Notes: generated by a model not told the origin, from the letters alone. A stretch of DNA of 64,000 nucleotides from Marinilabiliales bacterium (GCA_003512955.1 DOTG01000026.1:124001-188000); one strand, 5' to 3'. Counted from the stretch's first letter, positions 53,501-63,276 are shown. Made by a program: numbers and translations.

Positions 53501-54280
53501 TTAATGAGTAGCATTTGGTTTTCGGCAAACAAAAATATTCTCACCTTGGATTAGTGCATACCGATGGGTTAACTCTTCACCTATTTCTTGGATAAAGGTA
53601 TCTTCTGTTACCTCAAACCCTGCCTGGATGAGACGTTTGCCATAATCGCGTCCGTACAATCGGACATGGTCGTGCTGCCAATAATATTTTTCGCGGTCTT
53701 GCGGGCTTTTAATGGCCGGATCCTCTAGAGTCGTTTCACGCGATGAATCCAAAGGAACCTGAAAGATTCCCCAACCACCGGGTTTCAGTATCCGGTAAAA
53801 TTCCTTCATGGCCTGTAAATCTTCTGTCACATGTTCAAACACATGGTTGCACATCACCACATCGAATTCATTATCGGGAAAAGGAATGTCGCGGACATCC
53901 ATTTTAATATCGGCCCAGGGCGATATTAAATCTCCTGTGATATAGGTAAGGTTTTTCTGTTTTTTAAACTTGCGCAAAAAACAATACTCGGGCGCCACAT
54001 GTAAAAATTTGAGGGGCACTGTAAAAAAATTGGTTTTGTTTTTCAGGTACAACCATATCAACCGATGCCTTTCCAACGACATACTTAACGGAGCCAGCGC
54101 ATTTTCACGTTTGTTAACCTGTCCGTAAGGAAGCAATTTCCGGTATTTTTTCCCATCAATGGGATCTTCGAACCGGGTTCCCCGGAAAAATGGTGAAACG
54201 AAAATCAATAACTGATGAGCCATCAATTGCTGGATGTGCCTTGGAATCCAACGGCTAAAAAAACCTATCAACCACTTCAT
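53501..54280 (-). CDS. Class I SAM-dependent methyltransferase
   Basis: A 259-residue protein of the Methyltransf_11 type. 'DVVMCNHVFEHVTEDLQAMK' near 140-160 and 'EFYRILKPGGWGIFQVPLD' are the post-motifs; the usual glycine-rich SAM loop is replaced by 'LHVAPEYCFLRKF', common in this sub-group. The N-terminal has a hydrophobic segment 'WLIGFFSRWIPRHI'. The substrate is unknown. It lies three bases behind rbfA and ten bases before the permease gene. Confidence 0.85.
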   Translation of the reverse strand: MKWLIGFFSRWIPRHIQQLMAHQLLIFVSPFFRGTRFEDPIDGKKYRKLLPYGQVNKRENALAPLSMSLERHRLIWLYLKNKTNFFTVPLKFLHVAPEYCFLRKFKKQKNLTYITGDLISPWADIKMDVRDIPFPDNEFDVVMCNHVFEHVTEDLQAMKEFYRILKPGGWGIFQVPLDSSRETTLEDPAIKSPQDREKYYWQHDHVRLYGRDYGKRLIQAGFEVTEDTFIQEIGEELTHRYALIQGENIFVCRKPNATH

Positions 54281-54283
54281 ACC

Positions 54284-54628
54284 TTATTCTTTCAGCAGGT
54301 TGTCAATATTCTGGATATAGTCGAGGGAATCATCGAGAAAGATGGCAATCTCGGGCACCAACCGCAATTGGTGTTTCACCCTTTGCCCTAGCTGATAGCG
54401 GATTTCTTTGTTGTTGTGGTTCAGGGTTTCGAGTACCTTTTCAGTTTTATCGGTTGGGAACACGCTGATGTAAACCTTTGCCAGCGCAAAATCGGGGCTT
54501 ACCCTGACCGATGTCACACTGAGTAACACACCGGGCATCCAATCTTTGGCAAATTTTTGAAACATTTCAGCCAGTTCCTTTTGAACCAACCGGGCTACTT
54601 TATTTTGACGGGGCGATGCTGTTTCCAT
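54284..54628 (-). CDS. rbfA: Ribosome-binding factor A
   Basis: A 114-residue RbfA of the usual length. 'RLVQKELAEMF', 'VRVSPDFALAKVYISVFPTD' and 'VPEIAIFLDDSLDY' are the KH-like fold and conserved C-terminal of the family. It helps mature 16S rRNA in the 30S subunit, especially in the cold. The frame opens at 54664; the ATG at 54628 (METASPRQNK) is preferred. Confidence 0.95.
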   Translation of the reverse strand: METASPRQNKVARLVQKELAEMFQKFAKDWMPGVLLSVTSVRVSPDFALAKVYISVFPTDKTEKVLETLNHNNKEIRYQLGQRVKHQLRLVPEIAIFLDDSLDYIQNIDNLLKE

Positions 54629-54835
54629 AATTCTAGGTTTGATATTTCTGTAAAAGGTAATCAACGTCTGTTTTGTTCATCAATTACCTCAAATCGGCGG
54701 TAAAGGTAAATATTCTAGACTAATTAAATGGGGAAACGGCCGTCAGTTTTTAAAATCATCCCTTGCTTGTTTTTACCTTATAAAGAAAAAATTACATTTG
54801 TGCCTGCTCATTTATTAAATTTCAATGAACCAGAA

Positions 54836-55447
54836 ATGAATCATTGCCGGTGCAAACTTTTGGGGGGTGTAATTGGATGTTTGCTTTTCTGCAACTTGTA
54901 TTCGCAAGGGCAGGAGGTATTATATTTTGATATTGAAACTAAGTTGATGCACCTTGGGGAATTGAAAATTACCCGTACGGTAGAAGCCACAACAAAATTA
55001 ATAGACTATAAATTGCAGACCCGTTTTGGTCTGTGGTCTTTCTATACCATTGATTATCTGCTGGAATCGAAATTTAATGGTCCGCAAATGGTGTTTTCGC
55101 AGTCGTTTATCAAAGTAAATGGCGAGTACAGACATTCGTGCCGGGTCAATCAAACAACTAATGGCTATGAGCGTGAAACTCTGGAGGGGAAAAACCTGGT
55201 ACCCTATCCCCCGGTGCAGAATGCCATCACCCGGTTATATTTTGAAGATTTTAAGGGAAAAGATTCCGTGTTTTCGGAATTTTCGGGAAGTTTTAAACCC
55301 TTCATTTTAAAAGAAAATGGTTCGTATGTATTGGTAGATAAAGATCCAATGGAGTTCTATTTTGCCAACGGACGGATTTCGAAAGTGGTGGTCCCCAATC
55401 CCATCCTCGATTTTTACATCGTTTTGCGTCCTCAAAAGCAACAATAA
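54836..55447 (+). CDS. Secreted DUF6134-like protein
   Basis: A 203-residue protein with a signal peptide (MNHCRCKLLGG..., cleavage near residue 25). The mature part starts 'EVLYFDIETKLMHLGELKIT' and is rich in beta-strands, similar to DUF6134/DUF3108-type proteins of Bacteroidota, which have no known function. The frame extends to 54728; the internal ATG at 54836 directly before the signal is a better start. It faces rbfA divergently. Confidence 0.7.
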   Translation: MNHCRCKLLGGVIGCLLFCNLYSQGQEVLYFDIETKLMHLGELKITRTVEATTKLIDYKLQTRFGLWSFYTIDYLLESKFNGPQMVFSQSFIKVNGEYRHSCRVNQTTNGYERETLEGKNLVPYPPVQNAITRLYFEDFKGKDSVFSEFSGSFKPFILKENGSYVLVDKDPMEFYFANGRISKVVVPNPILDFYIVLRPQKQQ

Positions 55448-55590
55448 CTTTACATGGCTGTTATTTGGAGGTACTTAAAACACCCTGTGTACAAAACCTG
55501 ATGGTAAAACATGTATCTGCCGTTAAGATTTAAGAACCAGTATTGAAGTAAGTATAATTTAATTGCTATTTTTAACGCAAAATAAACCTC

Positions 55591-56565
55591 ATGTCAACAG
55601 TGGATAGCATAAAGGCCCCGGTTAAAGCAGAAATGGAAGAGTTTCAACACTACTTTAAATCGTACCTGAAAAGCAAGGCAACCTTACTAAATATCATCAT
55701 CAACTACCTGCTGAAACAGAAAGGTAAGCAGATGCGGCCATTGTTGATTTTCTTAACAGCCCGGCTAAATGGCGAAATCAATGAATCGACCTACCATGCC
55801 GCCTCAATGATTGAATTGATGCATACCGCGTCGCTGGTACATGATGATGTGGTGGATGATTCGAACATGCGCCGTGGATTTTTGTCGATCAATGCCTTAT
55901 GGAAAAACAAAATTGCCGTGCTGTTGGGCGATTACCTGTTGGCAAAAGGAATGCTGCTTGCCGTGCACAAAGAGGAATTCGAACTTTTAAAAATTGTTTC
56001 GAAAGCGGTAGAAGAAATGAGCGAAGGTGAGTTGATTCAGATTGAAAAAGCCCGCAAACTAGATATTGACGAGGCTACCTATTTTGAGATCATCCGTAAG
56101 AAGACCGCCGCCTTGATGGTTGCCTGCACTTCCGCCGGAACTTACTCTGTCGGAGTGAATGGCTCTTCGCTTGAAAAGATGCGTGAATTTGGGGAATACC
56201 TGGGAATGGCTTTCCAGATACGCGACGATTTGTTCGACTTTGACCGTTCGGGTATTTTCGGGAAGCCTTCGGGCAACGACATTAAAGAACGTAAAATGAC
56301 ACTGCCCTTTATTCATGCCCTCAACCAGTGCAGTTCGTCCGAAAAGAACCACATAATCCGGCTGATGCGCAAAAAAAATAAAAGCACCCAAATGGTGGAC
56401 GAAATCATGGACTTTGTTAAAAACCATGGAGGAATTGAATATGCCCGATCGGTGATGGATGCCTATAAGCAAAAAGCCCTACAAATCCTTACCCTGTTTC
56501 CGCAAAACGATGCCAATCTATCATTGGTTCAGTTGGTGGAATATACCACCGAGAGGAAAAAATAA
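55591..56565 (+). CDS. Trans-polyprenyl diphosphate synthase
   Basis: A 324-residue isoprenoid synthase. The first aspartate-rich motif is LVHDDVVDDSNMRRG near 88-102 and the second is IRDDLFDF near 210-217; both bind Mg-diphosphate. It lengthens isoprenyl chains by condensation with isopentenyl diphosphate. The residues before the first Asp motif (LMHTASLVHDD) suggest a long-chain product such as octaprenyl diphosphate for menaquinone, by family analogy. It is followed 236 bases later by the next plus-strand gene. Confidence 0.93.
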   Translation: MSTVDSIKAPVKAEMEEFQHYFKSYLKSKATLLNIIINYLLKQKGKQMRPLLIFLTARLNGEINESTYHAASMIELMHTASLVHDDVVDDSNMRRGFLSINALWKNKIAVLLGDYLLAKGMLLAVHKEEFELLKIVSKAVEEMSEGELIQIEKARKLDIDEATYFEIIRKKTAALMVACTSAGTYSVGVNGSSLEKMREFGEYLGMAFQIRDDLFDFDRSGIFGKPSGNDIKERKMTLPFIHALNQCSSSEKNHIIRLMRKKNKSTQMVDEIMDFVKNHGGIEYARSVMDAYKQKALQILTLFPQNDANLSLVQLVEYTTERKK

Positions 56566-56801
56566 GTTTATATTTTGTTTCCAAAAATTCTATAAATCTG
56601 ATTCTGATACTTAAAGCATACCAATTTGATCGCCCAATCCGTAGCAACTGAACAACAAACAGGATTATCAACAGATACTTATAGTTAAAAGTTGAAGGAG
56701 GGTTGTAAAACCCGAAAAATAGGGGCTAAAGTCTGGGGATGCCCATTGGGTTGTAAAATGCTAAACTCATTTTTGTATATTGCAGCCATTAATTAAACCT
56801 C

Positions 56802-57896
56802 ATGATAAGTCATTTTGTAAAGCGGCTGCTCTTAATAATCAATGTGTTTGCCGTTGCCTTTTTGCTGTTGGGTCTGTTGGCGGGCCACGTCTCAACGGTG
56901 CATTTCCGGGTTTTGATTTTTTTCAGTTTTGCTTTCCCGTTTTTTGCCATAGCCAACCTGTTTTTTGTAGGGTTTTGGATGCTTTTTAAAAAACTGTATT
57001 TTATTCCTTCCCTTTTGACGCTATTAATTTGTTACCAACCCCTGAATGCCACGTTTAACATACTACCCGAGGATGCACCACCCAAGCCTGAGAAGAGCTT
57101 TACCGTTTTGTCGCACAACGTGAAAGTGTTCGACCTTTACAACTGGAGCCATAATAAAAAATCGAGAAACGAATATTTCAAATACCTCCGGAAGATAAAA
57201 CCTGAAATTGCCTGTTTTCAGGAATATTTTAACACCAAAGGCAACGATTTCCCCATCCACGATTCGCTGATAAAGAGCCAACGTTTCAAGTACAGCCACA
57301 TCTCGTACAGCATTCAATTGCCCAACGGACATAACTTTGGCATTGCCACATACAGCAGGTTCCCCATCGTTCACAAAAAAAACATTTCGTTTGGCAAAAC
57401 CCATAACATGGCTATAGCCACCGATATAAAGGTTTTTAACGATACCATCCGGGTGATTAACTGCCATTTGCAGTCGGTACGTTTTTTAAGCAAAGATTAC
57501 CTTTTTATCGATAAGCTCCCCGGTTTATCGGACGAGGACCGGATTGATGGGGCGAAAGGGGTTCTAAAGCGGCTTTCGGTGGCTTCAAAAATCCGCGCCA
57601 GGCAGGCACAGCTAATCGCCAACGAAATTAAAACATCGCCTTACCCGGTCATGGTTTGCGGCGATTTTAACGATGTCCCCACTTCCTATGTTTACCATCA
57701 GCTTTCGAGGGAACTGGAAGATTCCTACCATAACCAGGGATTCGGGATTAATGGCACCTATCCCAGGTTTTTTGTCCCTTTCCGGATTGATTACATCTTA
57801 TTTGATGAACATATCCGTTGCCACGGGTTCCGCACGGAAACATCAAAACTTTCCGACCATTTTGCAATTATTGGCGAATATTCCATGAACGAGTAA
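56802..57896 (+). CDS. Membrane-anchored endonuclease/exonuclease/phosphatase-family protein
   Basis: A 364-residue protein with two or three N-terminal helices (to about residue 80) and a C-terminal EEP domain. It shows 'FTVLSHNVKVFDLYNW', 'EIACFQEYFN', 'VMVCGDFNDVPTS' and a terminal KLSDHFAIIGEY, all family metal or catalytic sites. The catalytic domain probably faces the periplasm. A second EEP protein lies at 43383, but the two are only distantly similar. Substrate unknown. Confidence 0.87.
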   Translation: MISHFVKRLLLIINVFAVAFLLLGLLAGHVSTVHFRVLIFFSFAFPFFAIANLFFVGFWMLFKKLYFIPSLLTLLICYQPLNATFNILPEDAPPKPEKSFTVLSHNVKVFDLYNWSHNKKSRNEYFKYLRKIKPEIACFQEYFNTKGNDFPIHDSLIKSQRFKYSHISYSIQLPNGHNFGIATYSRFPIVHKKNISFGKTHNMAIATDIKVFNDTIRVINCHLQSVRFLSKDYLFIDKLPGLSDEDRIDGAKGVLKRLSVASKIRARQAQLIANEIKTSPYPVMVCGDFNDVPTSYVYHQLSRELEDSYHNQGFGINGTYPRFFVPFRIDYILFDEHIRCHGFRTETSKLSDHFAIIGEYSMNE

Positions 57897-57935
57897 CAAT
57901 TATCGCTAATTTAGGGGGCGAATTAAACCAAATCT

Positions 57936-59036
57936 ATGGATAAAAGAATCAGGAACATCATCATTTTTGTCGGAGTAGCCGTTTTCATCTATGCCATCTG
58001 GTTTTTCCGGTCTATTGTCTCGTACATACTTATTTCGGCGGCTTTGTCTATTCTTGGGCAGCCGGTCATCAATTTTCTAATGCGCTTTAAATACCGGAAA
58101 TTCCAGCTTCCAAGGGCTTTATGTGCCGCGTTGACGTTGGCCTTGTTTTGGACTGTTATCGGGTTAATCTTCAGGTTTTTTGTCCCTATAATATTATCCG
58201 AGGCCAATGAGCTCTCTACCATTGATTTCACGGTATTAAGCACCCAGTTGGAAACCCCGTTAATCAAGTTACAGGAGGTATTGGTTAAAATCGGGGCAAT
58301 GGATCCCGAGGTTTCCATCCTTGATATTTTTCACACCAAACTCGCCACCCTGGTCAACCAAAACATGATTGCCGATATATTCTCCGGAATCACTTCAGCG
58401 CTGGGCAGCTTGGCCGTAGCTTTTTTTGCCATTTCGTTCATTACATTTTTCTTTTTAAAAGATGCCAACCTTTTTAACGAAGGGGTTATGGCGTTAGTCC
58501 CCGATAAACACGTGGCTGAGGTTGAGAATGTGTTACATAAAATTCAGGTCCTGTTATCGCGCTATCTTGCAGGTATCTTGCTTGATGTATTTATCATCAT
58601 GACCTTGGTTACTTTTGGGCTTTGGCTGGTGGGTATAGAGTTCAGGCATGCCATTATTTGCGGCATGTTTTCAGGTGTCTTGAATGTCATTCCTTACGTG
58701 GGACCCTGGATAGGTGCCGGGTTTAGCATCGCTATCGGGATAGCCACCAATATAAATTTACCCTTCGAGACAGGTTTATTGCCGCTCATCGGGTACATGT
58801 TTCTGGTGTTTCTGGTCATTCAGGTGTTGGATGGGAGCGTGTTTCAGCCATCGATTTACTCAAATAGCGTGAATGCGCACCCTCTGGAAATATTTCTGGT
58901 GATAATGATGGCCGGCAGCCTGGCTGGAATCGGCGGAATGGTTTTGGCCATCCCTTCATACACCGTTTTAAGGGTTATTGCCAAAGAATTTTTCAGCAGT
59001 TTTAAAGTGGTTCAAAAACTTACCAAACATATTTAG
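57936..59036 (+). CDS. AI-2E (PerM/YdiK) family transporter
   Basis: A 366-residue polytopic protein with about eight helices. The family marks 'GVLNVIPYVGPWIGAG' near 247 and 'GSVFQPSIYSNSVNAHPLEI' near 300 are present. Members have been assigned various exports (AI-2, sodium/proton exchange), so no substrate can be given. It begins 39 bases behind the EEP gene. Confidence 0.9.
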   Translation: MDKRIRNIIIFVGVAVFIYAIWFFRSIVSYILISAALSILGQPVINFLMRFKYRKFQLPRALCAALTLALFWTVIGLIFRFFVPIILSEANELSTIDFTVLSTQLETPLIKLQEVLVKIGAMDPEVSILDIFHTKLATLVNQNMIADIFSGITSALGSLAVAFFAISFITFFFLKDANLFNEGVMALVPDKHVAEVENVLHKIQVLLSRYLAGILLDVFIIMTLVTFGLWLVGIEFRHAIICGMFSGVLNVIPYVGPWIGAGFSIAIGIATNINLPFETGLLPLIGYMFLVFLVIQVLDGSVFQPSIYSNSVNAHPLEIFLVIMMAGSLAGIGGMVLAIPSYTVLRVIAKEFFSSFKVVQKLTKHI

Positions 59037-59145
59037 GACTTTATGAACATAAATTCTACTGTTCGGCATTTTCTGCTTTTGCAGCGTTTAATATTTTTTT
59101 ATGTTTGTAAGAACATAAAATCCGGTTTAACATTTCGTTGAATGA

Positions 59146-59198
59146 AACATCCATGATAAAATTGTATCACACATGAACATGACTATACCATGGATGTT
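59146..59198 (+). promoter_or_regulatory. Long-loop hairpin in front of the PKD gene
   Basis: aacatccatg (59146-59155) and catggatgtt (59189-59198) form a perfect 10-bp stem with a 33-base loop, 37 bases upstream of the ATG at 59235. No T-run follows. It could be an RNA hairpin in the leader or a DNA site; two further small dyads (59098-59117 region) lie just upstream. Confidence 0.35.
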
Positions 59199-59234
59199 CC
59201 ATCTGACCTTGATATAAAAAATTATAATAAACAG

Positions 59235-60059
59235 ATGAAACATTTTTTCTTGACCTGTTTCCTGGTTTTCGCTTGGGTAGGGTGGGTTTCTGCCCAGGCC
59301 TCATTCAGTTATCAAGGGAAATTATGTGCTGGCAACGATATTCAGTTTTCCGATTTATCTACCGGAGCCAATAACTGGCAATGGGATTTTGGCGATGGAC
59401 AAACAAGCCTCTTTCAAAACCCTTTGTATCAGTTTACAGATAGCGGCACCTTTACCGTGGTGCTTACAATCAATGTTGGTGGTACCGAAAGTTCTTTTAC
59501 CCGGCAACTCAAAATTTCAAAGCCCCCGCAGGTCCATTTTACCGCCGATACAGCAGCCCTGTTTTTTTCAAGCTATTCAAGGCTGTTTATTGATGAATCT
59601 GAATTTTTTGATGCCTCGGGAACCCATTATTTTTGGGATTTTGGAGATGGCAACACCGCGAGTTCCGATACCCTTTTGTATGCTTATAAGTATGCACAAA
59701 GCGGGACTTATACCGTTTGGCATAAAGTGGAGGATAGCCATGGCTGTAGCGATTCTACTTCCCGGGTTGTTACCGTTTCCGATTTGTTTTGGGTCCCCAA
59801 TGTTTTTACACCCCACGAACCGGACGAAATCAATGACCAGTTTATTGTAATATCAAATGGGATAACCCTGTTTTCCATAGATATTTACAGCCGGTGGGGC
59901 AATCGGGTATTTAGCCGTTCAGGGAGGCAACAAATTGTTTGGGATGGAAGGATGCCCGGAGGCGAATTAGTGAAACCGGGAACGTATTTTTATGTAATAA
60001 CCGCCCAGGAGGGTTCAGCTACTTATGAACCACAAACTGGCTTTGTTACTGTATTTTAA
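59235..60059 (+). CDS. PKD-repeat cell-surface protein with type B T9SS sorting domain
   Basis: A 274-residue protein. A signal peptide (MKHFFLTCFLVFAWVGWVSA) is followed by two PKD domains with 'WDFGDGQTS' and 'WDFGDGNTA', then a C-terminal domain with VPNVFTPHEPDEIND, 'IDIYSRWGNRVF', 'WDGRMPGGELVKPGTYFYVI'. The last part is the gliding-motility-associated type B sorting domain used by the type IX secretion system. It is predicted to be exported across the outer membrane and kept on the surface or released. The longer frame from 59190 adds 15 non-signal residues; the ATG at 59235 is preferred. Confidence 0.9.
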   Translation: MKHFFLTCFLVFAWVGWVSAQASFSYQGKLCAGNDIQFSDLSTGANNWQWDFGDGQTSLFQNPLYQFTDSGTFTVVLTINVGGTESSFTRQLKISKPPQVHFTADTAALFFSSYSRLFIDESEFFDASGTHYFWDFGDGNTASSDTLLYAYKYAQSGTYTVWHKVEDSHGCSDSTSRVVTVSDLFWVPNVFTPHEPDEINDQFIVISNGITLFSIDIYSRWGNRVFSRSGRQQIVWDGRMPGGELVKPGTYFYVITAQEGSATYEPQTGFVTVF

Positions 60060-60070
60060 CAATCTTAGGC

Positions 60071-61672
60071 ATGCAGTCAGAACTTAATTCAAAAATCCGG
60101 AATCTTTATCATACCATTGTTGGAAAGAATTTGATGATCTTTTCTTTGATGCTCCTTTCCATTGGGTTACCTCTCTCGAAATTTTTAGTAGGATTTTCTC
60201 AATTTTTGCTTTTATTAAATTGGTTGCTCGAAGGTGGATTTGCTTACAAATGGGACCAACTTAAGACCAACAAAATCATTTGGGCATTTTTATTACTGCC
60301 TTTCATACATGTGGTTTGGTTCATCAATACCACCGATTTTGCCTATGGCCTGCATGACTTTAAAATCAAGCTCCCTCTTTTGGTTTTTCCTTTGCTTGTT
60401 GGTACATCAAAGCCATTAAGTAAGAAATCGTTAGAATTGATTTTGTTAATTTTTGTACTTGCCGTTTTTACCGCATCCCTTATAACCCTGTCCATTATCA
60501 CCGGGATATATGATTACCCGCATACCAATATCCGCGAAGCCTCCATTTTCATTTCCCACATCCGGTTTGGCTTAATGGTTTTGTTCTCAACTGCCATCGT
60601 GGGTTATTTTGTTTATCAAAACTATTTAGCCCAAAAAACGAAACGGGTCGTTGGTTTTTTCCTGCTTGGCTTTTGGTTGTTTATTTTTTTAATCATTTTG
60701 CAATCGCTCACCAGTTGGGTAATTCTTTTCTTTTTGGTGATTTTCCTTTTCTTCTTTTATTACAAACAAATTAAATGGCACTATTTAAGGCTTGCCAGTT
60801 GGGTTGGTCTTTTTTTGATAATTGTGGGCACTTTTGCACTGGTTGGAGCCGTTTATTATAACTTTTATTTTACGCGCAACACAAAGTTCTCTGAGCTGCC
60901 AAGTCATACTCCCCGTGGAAATCTTTATTTGAACGATACCCTCTCGCGGACCAAAGAGAATGGCCATTATGTTAAAGTATTGATCAGTTATAAAGAGCTG
61001 GCTGAAACCTGGCCCAAAGTTAGCCAGATTCCTTTTAATGGAAAAGATGCCAAAGGTTATCCTATTTGGACAACCATGGTCCGTTACCTGGCTTCGAAGG
61101 GCCTGCCCAAAGATAGGGATGGTGTGTTGGCTTTAAATAAAGAGGATGTGAAAATGATTGAAAATGGGAATGCCAGTTGCGTGTATAAAATGAAGTTTGT
61201 CCCTTATGTAAAAGTGTATGAAATGGTTTGGGAACTCGATCGCTATACAAAATCGGGCGATGCCAATAATAAATCCGTAGCACAGCGTATCGAGTATTGG
61301 AAAGCTGCGGCCTTCATTATTAAAAACAACTTTTGGGTTGGAGTGGGAACCGGGGATGTAAAACAGGCTTTTGGTGATGCCTATCATCAGTTAAACTCAA
61401 AACTGAAAACCGAGAACCGTTTGAGGGCACACAATCAATTTATTACCTTATTTTTAACATTTGGGATCATTGGTTTTCTATTGGCCCTTTTTAGCATGTT
61501 TTACCCTGCCTATCTATTATCGCAGAAACAAGGATTCTTTTTGGTCTCTTTTCTTTTTATCCTATTTGTGAGTATGATAAACGAAGACACACTGGAGACC
61601 CAGGCAGGTGTCACTTTTTATATCTTTTTTTACAGCCTGTTTACTTTCGCAAATTTTCAAAACCATGATTAA
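60071..61672 (+). CDS. O-antigen ligase/polymerase-like (Wzy_C) protein
   Basis: A 533-residue membrane protein with about 12 helices. The C-terminal Wzy_C-like segment 'RIEYWKAAAFIIKNN' and 'FWVGVGTGD' near 408-430 and 'RAHNQFITLFLTFGIIGF' near 455 match O-antigen ligases. A soluble stretch of about 135 residues (about 270-405) sits between helices, longer than in typical WaaL. It may join or polymerise surface glycan on the periplasmic side. The next glycosyltransferase overlaps it by eight bases, supporting a shared glycan pathway. Confidence 0.82.
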   Translation: MQSELNSKIRNLYHTIVGKNLMIFSLMLLSIGLPLSKFLVGFSQFLLLLNWLLEGGFAYKWDQLKTNKIIWAFLLLPFIHVVWFINTTDFAYGLHDFKIKLPLLVFPLLVGTSKPLSKKSLELILLIFVLAVFTASLITLSIITGIYDYPHTNIREASIFISHIRFGLMVLFSTAIVGYFVYQNYLAQKTKRVVGFFLLGFWLFIFLIILQSLTSWVILFFLVIFLFFFYYKQIKWHYLRLASWVGLFLIIVGTFALVGAVYYNFYFTRNTKFSELPSHTPRGNLYLNDTLSRTKENGHYVKVLISYKELAETWPKVSQIPFNGKDAKGYPIWTTMVRYLASKGLPKDRDGVLALNKEDVKMIENGNASCVYKMKFVPYVKVYEMVWELDRYTKSGDANNKSVAQRIEYWKAAAFIIKNNFWVGVGTGDVKQAFGDAYHQLNSKLKTENRLRAHNQFITLFLTFGIIGFLLALFSMFYPAYLLSQKQGFFLVSFLFILFVSMINEDTLETQAGVTFYIFFYSLFTFANFQNHD

Positions 61673-62432
61673 AATCTCCGCAGTTATAATTACCCTTAAC
61701 GAAGAAAAAAAAATCGGCCGATGCCTCGATTCGCTCCAGGATATTGCAGACGAAGTGATAGTGGTTGACTCCTATTCAACAGACCGGACCAAAGAGATTT
61801 GCCTGGCTAAGGGGGCGGTTTTTATAGAACATCCGTTTAAAGATTATGTCGATCAACGGAGGTTTGCACTTGAAAAAGCATCACACAACTATATTTTGGC
61901 TATAGATGCCGATGAAGCCGTTTCAGAAACATTAAAAAAAGAGATACTGAAAGTTAAAGACCATTGGCAGGCCGATGGATATTACTTTAACCGCTTAAAC
62001 AATTATTGCGGGCAATGGATACATCACGGCGGATGGTATCCTGATCGGAAGCTCCGGCTGGTGGACCGCACCAAAGGCATCTGGGGAGGTGAAAATCCAC
62101 ACGAACGTTTCGAAATAAACCCGGGAACCATTACCAGGCACATTAAAGGCGATTTGTTACACTATTCCTATTCCGCCATTGCAGAGCATGTGAACCAGGC
62201 TAACAAATTCTCAAGCATGGGTGCGCAAAGTGCTATAAATAAGGGTCGGCACTCAAATGTGCTCAAAGTAATCTTCTACCCTTTGTGGCGGTTTGTGCGG
62301 AATTATTTCATTAAAATGGGATTCCTCGATGGATTTTATGGATTGGTTGTAGCTTCCATCAACGGGCACGAAAATTTTCTGAAGTATGCCAAGATGATAG
62401 AACTGCAACAGCAAAAGATTGAAAAACAGTAA
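61665..62432 (+). CDS. Family 2 glycosyltransferase (WaaE/KdtX-like)
   Basis: A 255-residue glycosyltransferase. 'AVIITLNEEKKIGRCLDSLQ' and 'VVDSYSTDRTKEI' at the start form the nucleotide-sugar site; 'AIDADEAVS' holds the DxD motif. The size and the WYPDRKLRLVD segment resemble WaaE-type inner-core glucosyltransferases and the KdtX group. It transfers a sugar to a lipopolysaccharide or related glycan. The longer frame from 61608 lies within the ligase gene; the ATG at 61665 is preferred. Confidence 0.88.
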   Translation: MIKISAVIITLNEEKKIGRCLDSLQDIADEVIVVDSYSTDRTKEICLAKGAVFIEHPFKDYVDQRRFALEKASHNYILAIDADEAVSETLKKEILKVKDHWQADGYYFNRLNNYCGQWIHHGGWYPDRKLRLVDRTKGIWGGENPHERFEINPGTITRHIKGDLLHYSYSAIAEHVNQANKFSSMGAQSAINKGRHSNVLKVIFYPLWRFVRNYFIKMGFLDGFYGLVVASINGHENFLKYAKMIELQQQKIEKQ

Positions 62433-62484
62433 AAAAATTGTTTCGGTTTTTGTTTATTGATTTTTGAACGGGGAATTGCAGGCA

Positions 62485-63261
62485 TCAAAACCCGACAATA
62501 AAACAACCCGGAAATTGTTTTTCCAATTTTTGATGCATTGCTTCTGCTTTTTGGCGGGTATCAAAAGGCCCCACCATTACCCGGTAAAGTTTTTTATCCT
62601 GATTCCCGCTTACCTGAACCAATAGATTGGCTGAAACCTTAGTTTTTAGGTCATTGCATAGCTTCATTAAGTTTGCGGCCTCTTGGTAACTGGCAATCTG
62701 AATAGCAAAACCCTTTGGTTCAACTAAAGCCGATTCCAATTGATAATATTCCAAGGCCTCGTTGGCAATGGTCGATTTCGAGGAGTTATCATTCGGTGTT
62801 GCAGGCAAGGTTTCTTTAGAAGTGGTGATTTTGGGATCTTCTTTTGGTTCAACGTTAAATGCTGTTTTTTTCTCAACCTCCTTTTCTGTTGCTGCTAGGT
62901 TGTTATCTCCCAGTGTTATCACCTCAATTTTCACTTTTGCGGTACCTTTTGCATAAAAACCCAAGGCTTTGGCTGTTGCCGATGAAAGATCAATCACCCG
63001 GTTGTTTACAAAAGGACCCCGGTCGTTGATCCGCACCTCGGTTGTTTTTTTGTTTTCAAGATTCGTTACTCTCACCATGGTTCCAAAAGGCAATGTGCGG
63101 TGAGCGGCCGTCAACAGGTTTTGGTCGAACAGCTCGCCACTGGCAGTTACACGTCCTTGAAATTTATCATCATAAAACGAGGCCAAACCTGTTTCGCTAA
63201 TCTGAGAAAATGTAGTTGCGATGATGTTTACTAAACAAAGTAGTATTAAGAGTTTTTTCAT
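62485..63261 (-). CDS. rlpA: RlpA-family DPBB/SPOR protein
   Basis: A 258-residue protein with a signal peptide, an RlpA double-psi beta-barrel (about 22-115; 'GLASFYDDKFQGRVTASGE', 'LTAAHRTLPFGT', 'RINDRGPFVNNRVIDLS') and a C-terminal SPOR domain (about 183-258). SPOR domains bind denuded septal peptidoglycan; RlpA of Pseudomonas is a lytic transglycosylase. The linker is rich in Thr/Lys/Ser. The catalytic Asp of the NDRGPF motif is kept, so activity is likely. Confidence 0.9.
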   Translation of the reverse strand: MKKLLILLCLVNIIATTFSQISETGLASFYDDKFQGRVTASGELFDQNLLTAAHRTLPFGTMVRVTNLENKKTTEVRINDRGPFVNNRVIDLSSATAKALGFYAKGTAKVKIEVITLGDNNLAATEKEVEKKTAFNVEPKEDPKITTSKETLPATPNDNSSKSTIANEALEYYQLESALVEPKGFAIQIASYQEAANLMKLCNDLKTKVSANLLVQVSGNQDKKLYRVMVGPFDTRQKAEAMHQKLEKQFPGCFIVGF

Positions 63262-63276
63262 CTAAGTAACTTGTTT

